Below are positions 52,293-62,500 of a stretch of DNA of 64,000 nucleotides, piece by piece; position 1 is the stretch's first letter; the number at the start of each line of letters is the position of its first letter. The notes under the pieces were generated by a model that saw only the letters and a program-made list of their open reading frames with translations, ran no database searches and was not told the origin of the DNA. Made by a program: the position numbers and the translations under genes. The DNA comes from Blastocatellia bacterium (GTDB lineage Bacteria; Acidobacteriota; Blastocatellia; Chloracidobacteriales; JADJPF01), in the NCBI GenBank assembly GCA_016713405.1, contig JADJPF010000020.1, forward strand, positions 372,001-436,000, in the 5' to 3' direction.

Positions 52293-54248
52293 GTGCTTGA
52301 TTTTGGTTTAGCTAAACTTCGAGATTCTGTCTCTCCAGAAATTATTAAAGCAATTGTAGAAGAACCTAATATAGAAGTTACTAAAAATACTTCTAATGCT
52401 TCTAATTCTATTAACAAAGAAATGGTATCTGCTATTACACAGGTGCAAGATGTTGATAGAGAAGCTTGTACAGAAATACATAATGTTTCCAAAGAAGAGC
52501 AAAATACAATTATTACTGAAAATACCCTAGATAAAGATATTATAAGAACTAATAAAATTCCAACAGCAAGACTAACACAAGTAGGGATGGTTTTGGGAAC
52601 ACCTCTTTATATGTCTCCAGAACAATGTGCAGGTTCAATTATTGATACTTGTTCAGATATATATAGCCTAGGAATAATTACTTATCAAATGCTTACAGGT
52701 GTGACTCCATTTGTTGGAGACTCTTATGATTTGATAGATAAACATATGAAGGTTGAAGCACCTTTTATTAAGCAACATAATGATAGCATACCAAAATCTG
52801 TTGCTAATATAGTTATGTCAGCACTTGCTAAAAAGCCTGAACAAAGGCCTATTTCAGCAAAGGCCCTTGCTATTGCCTTACGGTCTAGTGCAGACGGAGA
52901 AGTTCCTATACTGGAAAAGGCACAAGAGGTTTATATTAAAAAACGTTTTACTTTTGCCCGTATAGCAATGCTTTTGTATATTCCTGCTATCTTACTCTCA
53001 TACTTTTTAAGTCTATTACATATATCATTATTTTTGTTATCTTTTCCAATATTGATGTTTGCTAATACATTAAATATAGCTGCTTGTGCTTTAGTTCTTG
53101 AAAAATACTCTGACTCTGCTGTTAGTTTACGTTCTCTTTTTAGCACACTTATCAAATATTTTTTGGAACTCTCTAAAAGCTCTATACAAAGTTTTCTTTC
53201 TATCTTACTAGGTTTAATAAAATTAATTATTCCTGGTATCCAAACCTATTTTGGAAACGCTTTTTATCCTATTTTGGTTGTGTTGGAAGAAAAAAAAGCT
53301 GCAACTGCACTTGCTGATTCAAAAAATTTAGTAAATAGATTGCGCTATATAGTAACAACAATAGAGTTAGGAAATCTCCTTTTAACTCTTTTTACAGTAA
53401 TTTTAATTTTTTTTGCAGTACGTTTATCAAAGTTAAGCTTTTTTTTCCCCATTTTTACAAATACTATATTTGGACTTTACTTAGCTATAATTGCAATTAC
53501 TTGTTTAAGTTACTCTCGTTATTCTATTGCGATGTACTTTATCTACTTAAAATCACGTCAAATTAAAGGAGAAGTGTTTAAGGATATTTCTGAGGGCGGT
53601 TTTGAATTTGAACAAATAGCAAAACGAACAAAAACGCTCTATAGAAAAACAGGTGAACAGCTAGTTAAAACATTGTTAAAACAAGTGGGTACGTTCATTT
53701 CCTTATCAGGAATTGTCTTTATTTTTATTTTTGTTTCATTTATATCTTATAACCTTATTACTAGTGGAAATAGTTTAGTAGCTGCTGCACAAACAGGGAA
53801 TCTAAATTCTGTTAAGGACATGATAGCTAAAGGAGCAAATGTTAATCAGGAAGGTAGTTTTGGTATTACACCTCTCTTTATTGCAGCACAAGCAGGACAT
53901 ACAGATATAGTTAAGGAACTTCTTGATAATGGCGCAGAAGTTAACTTAACAATAACGACTATAGGTAATTTTACCCCATTAATGATTGCTATACAGTCAA
54001 ACCGAATTGAAATTACAAAGTTGTTAATTCTTCGAGGTGCAAATGTTAATGCACGGGCTGAAAGAGATATAACTCCTTTAATGTTTGCTACAGAGAATGG
54101 CAATATTGAACTAGTGAAAATGCTTGTAGAGGCTGGTGCTGAGATAAATGCAAAAGATAAAGACAATAATACTGCTCTAAAAATGGCTACTCTAAAAAAG
54201 AATTTTGATATAGTTAATTTTCTTAAAGCCGCTGGAGCAAAAGAATAA
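52293..54248 (+). CDS. Kinase C-lobe, multi-membrane region and ankyrin repeats (continuation of 51808)
   Basis: Reading in the shifted frame from about 52235 gives LKPDNIWLEQ and VLDFGLAKL (the DFG metal site), a long insert rich in Ser/Asn/Glu (about 60-130 residues), then the activation segment GTPLYMSPEQC and SDIYSLGIITYQMLTGVTPF. After the kinase come about six membrane helices (residues about 210-500 of this piece). At the C-terminus there are three to four ankyrin repeats (AAQTGNLNSVKDMIAKGANV, GITPLFIAAQAGHTDIVKEL, ITPLMFATENGNIELVKML). The active core motifs are intact once the frame is repaired, so this is expected to be a functional membrane kinase. The role of the ankyrins is probably partner binding. 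Confidence 0.85.
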   Translation: MLDFGLAKLRDSVSPEIIKAIVEEPNIEVTKNTSNASNSINKEMVSAITQVQDVDREACTEIHNVSKEEQNTIITENTLDKDIIRTNKIPTARLTQVGMVLGTPLYMSPEQCAGSIIDTCSDIYSLGIITYQMLTGVTPFVGDSYDLIDKHMKVEAPFIKQHNDSIPKSVANIVMSALAKKPEQRPISAKALAIALRSSADGEVPILEKAQEVYIKKRFTFARIAMLLYIPAILLSYFLSLLHISLFLLSFPILMFANTLNIAACALVLEKYSDSAVSLRSLFSTLIKYFLELSKSSIQSFLSILLGLIKLIIPGIQTYFGNAFYPILVVLEEKKAATALADSKNLVNRLRYIVTTIELGNLLLTLFTVILIFFAVRLSKLSFFFPIFTNTIFGLYLAIIAITCLSYSRYSIAMYFIYLKSRQIKGEVFKDISEGGFEFEQIAKRTKTLYRKTGEQLVKTLLKQVGTFISLSGIVFIFIFVSFISYNLITSGNSLVAAAQTGNLNSVKDMIAKGANVNQEGSFGITPLFIAAQAGHTDIVKELLDNGAEVNLTITTIGNFTPLMIAIQSNRIEITKLLILRGANVNARAERDITPLMFATENGNIELVKMLVEAGAEINAKDKDNNTALKMATLKKNFDIVNFLKAAGAKE

Positions 54249-54589
54249 GGTAAAAATTTAAGCTTTCTAAACCGGCTTATTCTGTGGATTTTCAGACCAC
54301 AGTAGTCAGGTTTTCTTTTAATTATTTTTACTAGATGTTTGTTCTAGAGAAAGTATTACATCCTCAATCTATTTTTTATTCTTTACCCTTTTTCTAATTT
54401 TTCCTCAAAGTGTTGTACAAAAACACAATCCATTTATTTGTAAAAATAATCCATTGGTTTGAAATAACAGAGAGCTTATTAAAAAGTTGTGTCCTTTAGT
54501 ATTTTTATTGGTTAAATATCAACTTCGCCAAAATTATCTTTAATTTATATATTTACAACCATAACTAAAAGAAATCTTTAGGAGAGTTT
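54249..54589. other. Intergenic region before the TonB receptor
   Basis: 341 AT-rich bases without an open frame. CTGTGG (54282-54287) and CCACAG (54297-54302) form a weak 6-bp stem just after the kinase stop, a possible minor terminator. No inverted-repeat regulatory site was found ahead of the receptor. AGGAG precedes its ATG. Confidence 0.4.
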
Positions 54590-56950
54590 ATGTTGTCTCA
54601 TTTGAGAAAAAGCACAAGTTTTTTATTTCAAACTAAAAAAGAATGTCTTGGTCTAGCTGCAACACTAGCAATATTACTATATTCATCAACAAATGTTTTT
54701 GCACAACAAAAGCCTGGTTTACGAGGAACAGTTACTTTAAGCGAAAATAATCAGCCATTATCTAGCGCGACTGTTGAAATAGTTGAACTAAGACGAACTG
54801 TTAGCACTAATGCAGATGGGACATATGAATTTAATGATTTACCTGCTGGTCAGTATACGGTAGTAGCACACTTAAAAAAATTTCCAGATGTTGTTCAAAC
54901 TATAATAGTTGGTGCAGAGGATACAGCTAATTTAGATTTTTCTATGAGCATCACTTTACAAGAACAAGTAGTTGTTACTGCCTCTGGAACAGATCAAACA
55001 ATATTTGAGTCTTTTTCTGCTATTAACTCTTTAGGTTCGTTGCAGTTAGCAGAAAAAGGGCAACCATCTCTAGGGGAAACGCTAGATAATCAACCTGGAG
55101 TAGCTAAACGTAGTTTTGGCCCAGGCTCTTCTCGTCCTGTAATTCGTGGTTTTGATGGGGATCGTGTTCTAGTTCTAAATGATGGGCTTCGTAGCGGTAC
55201 ACTTGGCGGGCAATCAGGCGATCACGGCGAGACCACAGATGTTTTAGCCGCAGATAGAATTGAAATATTAAAGGGGCCAGCCACCTTTCTTTATGGAAGT
55301 AATGCTTTAGGAGGTGTTGTTAATGTTGTAAGTGGTAATGATGATTTTTCTCATAACCATACAGGTTTAACAGGCTATATTACTGGTTTAGGTGCTTCAA
55401 ATAATAACCAAGGTGGCTTTAATGGTGGCCTTCAATATGGTACAGGTCGCTTTTTATTTTTTGGTAATGGCGGCGGACAACGAACTAGTGACTATGACAC
55501 ACCTATTGGTAAAATACCTAATACAAAATCTCGTACTAGTGGCGGTTCTGGTGGGGTAGCCTTTTATGCAGATAAAGCTTATTTTCGCTTTAAGTATGGT
55601 TATCAAGATGCAACCTATGGTATTCCTTTTGCTGCTATGTTTGAAGCTGAAGAAGAGGGTAGGGAAGACGAAGGATTAGCTAAAATAGCTAGAAATAATG
55701 CTTTTCCACTAACTCCTAGCACTCGAAAAATGCTTAATCAAGTCTCTACTATTGCGGCTGATGAAGGAGAAGAGGAAGAATTTATTGGTCTAGCTATTCG
55801 TCAACATAACGCCCGCCTTAGTTTTGGTTTTAGAGATTTAGGATCAATCTTTAGCACCGCGCAATTTTCAGTAAATTATAGCGATTATAAACATAGAGAA
55901 ATTGAAACAGCAGGCGACATATCAACTGTAGCTACAACATTTAGCAATCGTGAAACTACCTATCGAGGGCTTTTTACACAAGCTCCAAAGGGGAAATTAT
56001 CAGGTAGTTTGGGTTTTTCTGGTTATTACCGTAATTATGATGTAGCTGGAGCAGAAGCTTTAACCCCACCAGTAGACGCTAACAACTTTGCTTTCTTTGC
56101 TTTAGAAGAATTAAAATATGAAAAAATGCAACTACAATTTGGAGCTAGAGTAGAAACTACTAGATTTGACCCTATTGGACTTCCAAAACGGAATTTTACT
56201 GGCTTTTCTGGTGCTGTAGGGCTTCGTATCCCAATAAAAGATAGTTTTGCCTTTGTAGCAAATTATACTAGCTCTTATCGCGCACCAGCACTTGAAGAAC
56301 TTTATAATAACGGGCCACATGTAGGTAGTTTATCTTTTGAAATAGGAGATGTTAATCTTAAACGCGAGCGCAACAATGGCATTGACACATCTTTTAGATA
56401 TTCTGGTAAAAAACTTCGTGGTGAGCTTAACTTTTTTTACTATAACCTGGATAACTGTGTTTTTCTTGCCCCTACTGGAAATATTGAAGATGGACTCATA
56501 GAAGCTAATTTTACACAAGCAGATAGTCGTTTTGTTGGTACAGAAGCAAATTTTGATTACGCAATACATCCTAACTTTTCATTGAATGGTAGTTTAGATG
56601 CGGTTGATGCTGAAGTAAAAAATACTAACTCTCCGCTTCCTCGTATTCCACCCTTACGCGGTAAAATTGGCTTTGAAGCTCGCTACAAAGGCTTTTCTCT
56701 AAGACCTGAAGTTGTTATGGCACGCGCTCAAAATCAAATCTTTTCTACTGAAACCCGAACAGCAGGCTATACTACAGTTAATTTAGCTGCGTCTTATACA
56801 CTAGTACAAAAACATGCTGTCCAAGTTTTTTCTATTAATGCTTTTAACTTAAATGATCGGTTGTATCGTAACCATTTATCTTTAATTAAAAATTTAGCTC
56901 CTGAAATTGGACGAGGTGTTAGATTTACTTATACAGTTAGGTTCTTCTAA
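54590..56950 (+). CDS. TonB-dependent receptor, ZnuD-like
   Basis: 786 residues. Exported (hydrophobic ATLAILLYSSTNVFAQ), with an N-terminal carboxypeptidase-regulatory-like domain (GLRGTVTLSENNQPLSSATV...ADGTYEFNDLPAG). The plug includes RPVIRGFDGDRVLVLNDG, GGQSGDHGETTDVLAADRI and GPATFLYGSNALGGVVNV, and the barrel ends with RFTYTVRFF. The GQSGDHG and FLYGSNALGGVVNV blocks are characteristic of the ZnuD-type zinc receptor group, so metal uptake is plausible but substrate is not proven. A Glu/Asp-rich surface loop (FEAEEEGREDEG; ADEGEEEEF) replaces the His-rich loop of ZnuD. No Zur-like operator was recognised. Confidence 0.87.
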   Translation: MLSHLRKSTSFLFQTKKECLGLAATLAILLYSSTNVFAQQKPGLRGTVTLSENNQPLSSATVEIVELRRTVSTNADGTYEFNDLPAGQYTVVAHLKKFPDVVQTIIVGAEDTANLDFSMSITLQEQVVVTASGTDQTIFESFSAINSLGSLQLAEKGQPSLGETLDNQPGVAKRSFGPGSSRPVIRGFDGDRVLVLNDGLRSGTLGGQSGDHGETTDVLAADRIEILKGPATFLYGSNALGGVVNVVSGNDDFSHNHTGLTGYITGLGASNNNQGGFNGGLQYGTGRFLFFGNGGGQRTSDYDTPIGKIPNTKSRTSGGSGGVAFYADKAYFRFKYGYQDATYGIPFAAMFEAEEEGREDEGLAKIARNNAFPLTPSTRKMLNQVSTIAADEGEEEEFIGLAIRQHNARLSFGFRDLGSIFSTAQFSVNYSDYKHREIETAGDISTVATTFSNRETTYRGLFTQAPKGKLSGSLGFSGYYRNYDVAGAEALTPPVDANNFAFFALEELKYEKMQLQFGARVETTRFDPIGLPKRNFTGFSGAVGLRIPIKDSFAFVANYTSSYRAPALEELYNNGPHVGSLSFEIGDVNLKRERNNGIDTSFRYSGKKLRGELNFFYYNLDNCVFLAPTGNIEDGLIEANFTQADSRFVGTEANFDYAIHPNFSLNGSLDAVDAEVKNTNSPLPRIPPLRGKIGFEARYKGFSLRPEVVMARAQNQIFSTETRTAGYTTVNLAASYTLVQKHAVQVFSINAFNLNDRLYRNHLSLIKNLAPEIGRGVRFTYTVRFF

Positions 56951-56986
56951 TAGTCAAATCTGATAAATTTACTTAAGCTTTACCTT

Positions 56987-57016
56987 AAAACCCAGGGTAT
57001 AAAACTCTGGGTTTTT
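56987..57016 (+). terminator. Terminator of the TonB receptor gene
   Basis: AAAACCCAG (56987-56995) pairs with CTGGGTTTT (57007-57015) around an 11-base loop, followed by TTGTTTTTG. A convincing intrinsic terminator about 40 bases after the stop. Confidence 0.8.
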
Positions 57017-57220
57017 GTTTTTGCTTTATAAATTGCTCAATCTATGGGGTTAAGCATTATTAAAAATAAAATAAATGGTTGTTTAAGAAGCTTATAATGG
57101 GAAAAATAGTAAAATAATGTTTTTATTGGTGTTAGGATAAAATAAATTACGAGAAAATAATTTATTAAAAAGGAGGTGGCGGACTACTCCCTAATCAAAG
57201 GGGTATCTGCTGTTACTTTA

Positions 57221-59539
57221 GTGAAGGAATGTTTTACTTGTAATAGATGTTTTGGTGATCATAATGAAAATTGTGATGTTGACCAAACTCTACTAGAAAC
57301 TACTCTACCGGGATTACCCTTAATAAAAAATAAATATAGGTTAGATAAACGTATTTCTAGAGAAAATATTAATATTAATTACTTAGGTTTTGATATAGAA
57401 AAAAGACATTTTGTTATAGTTAAAATATTTTTAATTTCAGAGCTACCCATTGACCCTAATAATTTTTTATACAAAATTGAATTAGCCACTCAAATAAATC
57501 ATCCCAATATAGTAAAAATACTTGATTATGGAAAATGTGATAATAGTTTCTTCTATGTAGCTACAGAATATATTGAAGGTCAAACATTAGAAGATATTTT
57601 AACTGAAAAAAAACAATTGCCTCTTGCAGAAGTAGTAAATTATATTAATTTACTTTGTGACATAATAAATGTGATTAATGAAAATGAACAGATTCATCAA
57701 GACTTAAAACCTGCTAATATAATAGTTACTTCAGATAATCAACTTAAGCTATATCATAGTCTAATTGCTCATCATAAACGCTTATCTAGGATGAAGAATA
57801 AAGCAATTACTATTTTTGAACAGCCGTTTTATTTTTCTCCAGAACAATGTCAAAATACAGAAGTTGACGAACGTTCAGAAATTTATTCACTAGGAGCTAT
57901 TTTATATAGAATGTTGACAGGAGAAGTGCCATTTTCTGGACATAATTACTTAACTATTATGGAACATCATATAAGGCAAAAAGTTAAAGATCCGTGCCTT
58001 TTATGTCCAGAATTGCCAGATAATATAGCTAGAGTAATTTTAAGGGCTTTAGAAAAAGAGCCTGATCGACGGTTTCAAAGCATTTTAGCTATTTCCAATT
58101 TGCTAACACAGGCTACTAAACAAAAAGTTGTAAACAAAATAGTTGATGAACGTCCGACAACAGAAAAACTTCCTTTAGCTCAAGCAGTGGAAATAGTTAA
58201 GACAAAGAAAGCAACTTTTCCTGATATACAAGTACAAGAATTTCCACAAACTAATGTAGAGGGATTTTCACAAACAAGTTTTAATGAATTTCAAGAAACA
58301 CGAGTGGAACACCCTGTAGTAGGGTTAGAAAACAAGACTTGGTTTGATGATAGTTCTATGAATAGTGTTAGCGAAATAGCAGTCCTTGATGAAACAGATA
58401 CAAATAGGACAATAGAAGTAACTAGTTTTAAGCTACCACAAAAAAGAAAAAGTGAAATTGTTAGTAGAAAAGAAATAATTGAGTTAGAACAAAAACAACA
58501 AGAACAACAGATAGCAGTAAATATAGTAAGTGAACTTGTTAGTAAAAATGATGAAATAGAAAATATAGTTAAAAATATAGAAGATAATATAGCAGAATCT
58601 CAGAATATATCTATTAATACAGATCCTTTACCTAATAGTTTACAAGATGGAACAAAACCTTTACCACCAGAACTTCAAGCACTTTATGGTTCTCTTTTAT
58701 CTAATCCAATATCTAATCCAAAAACAGATAGTTTAAGTGATAAAGAAAGAAATAAAATAGTAAATAATGAAAATAAAGTAACAATAAATAATGAAGTACC
58801 AGCACAAGAAGTTACTAATAAAGCTACCAATAATGTTCTTGAAATAAAAACACTTTCTCCCGTGCTTATTGCTTTACTTTTTGCTGATAAAATTTTACCT
58901 CCAGCTAAAGATAGTCAATATAAACGTAAGCTACACAATACTTTTGTAGTAGAAAGAGAAACTTCAGCTAGTTTATTATTAGTTTTGTCAATTTTTTCTT
59001 TAAGACGAAGAAAAGCTATCAAATTTGTTCCTTTAAGTGTAGTTCCTCAAATTTTACAAAGAAGGTTAATTGTTGGAGAAGATGAAAAAATAGTTATTCA
59101 ATTAGTAAATGCAGGGGTAAAGCCTTTAGATAGTTTTGAACAAAGTGTTCTAAAAAGTTTAGGAAAAAATAATGCAATTTCTTTATATGGTCTTTACCAA
59201 TATTTCTTTGTAATTTCTGATGAGCAAAAAATTGCTATAGCTGAGTTAATTAATGATGCTGTAGCCGATGAGTTAGCCAAAAATAAATTGTTAACCTTAG
59301 TAAGTAGAGATGCTAAAACTCCAGTTGAGCCAGGAGGAAGTCTTCAAGCTTATGTTCTTGCTCAAGGTTTAGAAATAAATAACTATTTACCACAACATAA
59401 TGATTTAGTAGAGTTTATGGAAAGCTTGAAAAAAGAGGCTCCATTAAGCATAAATAATGAACAAATACAGCTTTATAGTTATATGTTAAACTATTACAAA
59501 GTTTTGTTTTGCCAGCATTCCTATACTTTTGAATACTAA
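57221..59539 (+). CDS. Zinc-ribbon Ser/Thr kinase-like protein, probably a pseudokinase
   Basis: About 772 residues. The GTG at 57221 is chosen because it puts the family's typical N-terminus, a zinc ribbon (KECFTCNRCFGDHNENC), at residue 2; an earlier GTG at 57176 overlaps the AGGAGG. The kinase domain (about 35-310) is eroded: the glycine loop is SRENININY, VIVKIF keeps the Lys, the catalytic loop reads IHQDLKPANI (Arg to Gln), and the DFG motif is replaced by YHS. FYFSPEQCQ and EIYSLGAILYRMLTGEVPF remain. A long charged linker (Glu, Asn, Lys-rich) leads to an unrecognised helical region (about 545-772). It should bind but hardly phosphorylate. The 1058-residue gene follows 57 bases later. 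Confidence 0.8.
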   Translation: MKECFTCNRCFGDHNENCDVDQTLLETTLPGLPLIKNKYRLDKRISRENININYLGFDIEKRHFVIVKIFLISELPIDPNNFLYKIELATQINHPNIVKILDYGKCDNSFFYVATEYIEGQTLEDILTEKKQLPLAEVVNYINLLCDIINVINENEQIHQDLKPANIIVTSDNQLKLYHSLIAHHKRLSRMKNKAITIFEQPFYFSPEQCQNTEVDERSEIYSLGAILYRMLTGEVPFSGHNYLTIMEHHIRQKVKDPCLLCPELPDNIARVILRALEKEPDRRFQSILAISNLLTQATKQKVVNKIVDERPTTEKLPLAQAVEIVKTKKATFPDIQVQEFPQTNVEGFSQTSFNEFQETRVEHPVVGLENKTWFDDSSMNSVSEIAVLDETDTNRTIEVTSFKLPQKRKSEIVSRKEIIELEQKQQEQQIAVNIVSELVSKNDEIENIVKNIEDNIAESQNISINTDPLPNSLQDGTKPLPPELQALYGSLLSNPISNPKTDSLSDKERNKIVNNENKVTINNEVPAQEVTNKATNNVLEIKTLSPVLIALLFADKILPPAKDSQYKRKLHNTFVVERETSASLLLVLSIFSLRRRKAIKFVPLSVVPQILQRRLIVGEDEKIVIQLVNAGVKPLDSFEQSVLKSLGKNNAISLYGLYQYFFVISDEQKIAIAELINDAVADELAKNKLLTLVSRDAKTPVEPGGSLQAYVLAQGLEINNYLPQHNDLVEFMESLKKEAPLSINNEQIQLYSYMLNYYKVLFCQHSYTFEY

Positions 59540-59596
59540 TAAATAAAATTAGCAAATATTTTGATTTCTATTACTATTTGCAAGAAAGGTTTAGAA

Positions 59597-62500
59597 ATGT
59601 CTACCCCATTTGAGCTAAGTCAAAAAGGTTTTAACCCTTTAGTTGAACGCCAACATGAAAGGTTAATTCAATGGGCAGAACGTGTTTTTGCTCAACCTAT
59701 AGCTGATGGTAATAGTATTAATCCTCAACAATATGAAATAGGTTTTGTTAGTCGTGAACAAGAAACTGTACTTTATAAAGACCTCTATAGCCGAGATAGC
59801 GAAGTAGGCTTAGGACTTGTAACTTGGCGTAAAACTGACCTTTTAGATGCAATAGCTTACTTAAAATCCTCAGTAAAAAAGAAAGAATATAATGCTTCTT
59901 TGGCACGAAGTCGGCAAGAATCCTTAGATAAACTTGCTACTAATAATAACATCACTGATGACCAATATTTTCAATCTCGTAATGATATTGCAACTGAACT
60001 AGAACGCTTGGACATAGAGTTATCTTTCTTACGGGCTTATAGCTCTAAAATAGATGCCCTAGAAAGAGTAATTAAGTTAATAGGAAATGAAAGCTCCTTA
60101 AGAGTTACTCGAACTTCTGAACAAGTTTTGCGGCTTTTTAGTCAGAGTTGGCGAGGGCTAGTTAAAATAAAAGCTTGGGAAGCGCATTTTAGTGACCAAG
60201 CACAACTACCAGCCTTACAACTCTATAAACAACCAGGTGAGCCAGCAGGGTTTATCTTACCTTTAGGCGAAAGTATGGGAGCAGTAGCTATAAGTCGAGA
60301 AACGGCTGGTTATTTGCTCCATATGCTAAAAGGTATTAATGTTTTAGCAGAAGCCTATCGTAATCAATTAGTTACACAAACTGTTGACTTAAATATTGAA
60401 TGGGGCTATCCCCATATGCTTGTTAGAGCAATTGTAGAATTTTTCTACTTTTGTAATTTTGAAATGCCTTTTTCTTATGTTGATCTAGCTATAGATCCAG
60501 AAGATCCTTCACAACTTTGTGTTTATAACTATAGTAGCGGTCAATGGGAAGTTATTACAGAAGATGCTAACTCTAGCCGTACCTTAAAACGTGTTGGAAC
60601 AGAAGCCTCTCAACTTCTAGTTAATAGCGGAAAACTACTAAAATGCCGTCAGGATAATGAATTAAGCGATATTATTCGCCGAGAATCAGCACAAATTACA
60701 AGTGCTGGAGAATCACATAATTATCGCTTATTTATGTGTTCTGGTCTTTCTGAATTTGATCTAGACCCTGCTAGTCAAAAAGTTAAATTCCGTATGGCTT
60801 TTAGTTCTATGTCCCAACTTGTAGAGTCTTTACTAGGTGAAAATACAGAGCTAGTGTTAGTTAAAAGTAGTAACTTAGGAGGAGCTTTACAAACGATTTT
60901 AGGAATGGCTTTACTTGATTCAAGAGCTTTTTCTTTGCCTGAAGGAATGAGGGGCTTAGATCCTATAGGACGGTTTCAAATACTTTCTGGCTTTTGGCGT
61001 GTTTTAGGTCGCCGTCGGGCTATTTCTATGCTTGGGGATGAGTATGTAAAGCAAGTAACTAGTGGTCTAGCTTCCCTAGGTGAACAAGGGCCTGAACATC
61101 CTACATTTTTGACCATGCGAGCCGGTACTGTAATAGGTTTTGGTGCTAATGCCCGTCCAGGGGTTGCTAAAGTTACAAAAGCTGGTGAAGAACAAGAAGA
61201 AGAAATACCTGCTGCTAGTCCATTTGCCACACTTGGACTATCTGACCAAATTCGTTTACTAGATCTTGCTGTTCAAACTTGGAAAATGTCTGAAGAACTG
61301 TTGCAGAAACTCCCAGAAGTCCATTCACAAGGTAAGCTAAAGCGTATTTTAGAAACTTTACCTGCTTTAGTCTCTACACGTAAAGATGATATTCAAATGC
61401 GCTTTAATCCTAAATGGTTAGTTGCTTCACATTGGCAATGGACTTTTATGCGAACTTGCGCACCTGTAGCTTGGGATTTTTGGACTAAAATTAGTAGTGA
61501 TGAAGCATGGGACGATGTACTACTAAGTTTGCCTCCTTATCAATCTCTAGGGCAGCTAATTAGATTATTTAGCGATGTGGTCAGACTAATTTTAGTGATG
61601 GAAATTTCTGGCTCAGAAGTTGCGGAAAGCTTACAAGTTCAGGCTGAATCTGCTGGTCAAACTATCATTATGGGGCTAGAAGGCTTTTTTAGAGAAGGTG
61701 AACGTCTCCCACCTCAACTAGCCGAAGCTATTAACTTTTACTATGACCCAGAAATTAGATTTGATTCCTGGCTAGCTTTTACTAGTAGTTTTCGTCATTA
61801 CTTAGGTCAAATGAAAAAAGACTTAAAACTATTAGGTGTTGACCCTCAATTGTTAAGTTCTATTAGAGGTTTAGTTGAACAAATTGAAATTCTTTATCCT
61901 GTTCGAGATGAAAAGGCTAGTAATTTGCCTGTTGCCCAAGTAGAACCAGAAACAGCACTTAGTGACTTAATGATTGATGAAGCAGGTGCAGAAAGAATAG
62001 ACTATTTATTAAGTAATGTATTAAATGCGTCGGATAAAGATAACTGGACTTTCTTTAAGCTTTTATCTTTAACTATAAGAGCAGAAAAAAGACATTTAGT
62101 CACCATTGTAGCTACACATAGCAGCATTATTACCCGGCTTTTACCAGAATTAAGTCATTTAGGGTTACTTTTTAATGTTCCCAATACAGCAAGAACATTT
62201 TTTAATTATTTAAGTGGGCTAGATGAAAATAATCCTCCTGAGCAAGAAGCTTTAGTAGAAATGCGTCCAAAAATAACAGAATATTTTAATCAACTAGCTG
62301 AACTTTATAGTTCTTTAGTCCCACTAGCTAACCAAATACCTAATCTACTTCCTGATGATAAGAAAAAGTTAACAGATTATTTGATGGCAGCCCCTCAAAA
62401 GAGTAGTGGGTTAAATTTTCTAGTTTTGTTAGCTTGTAATCGTTTGGTAATTGATATTGCTGAAAGTAATGAAGTTGCCAGTATTCAAGTAGAGCGAGCC

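Noticed and set aside
57176..57221. Start of the pseudokinase at the GTG at 57176
   Set aside because: The codon overlaps the AGGAGG ribosome site itself, and the family N-terminus (zinc ribbon right after the start) aligns only with the GTG at 57221.
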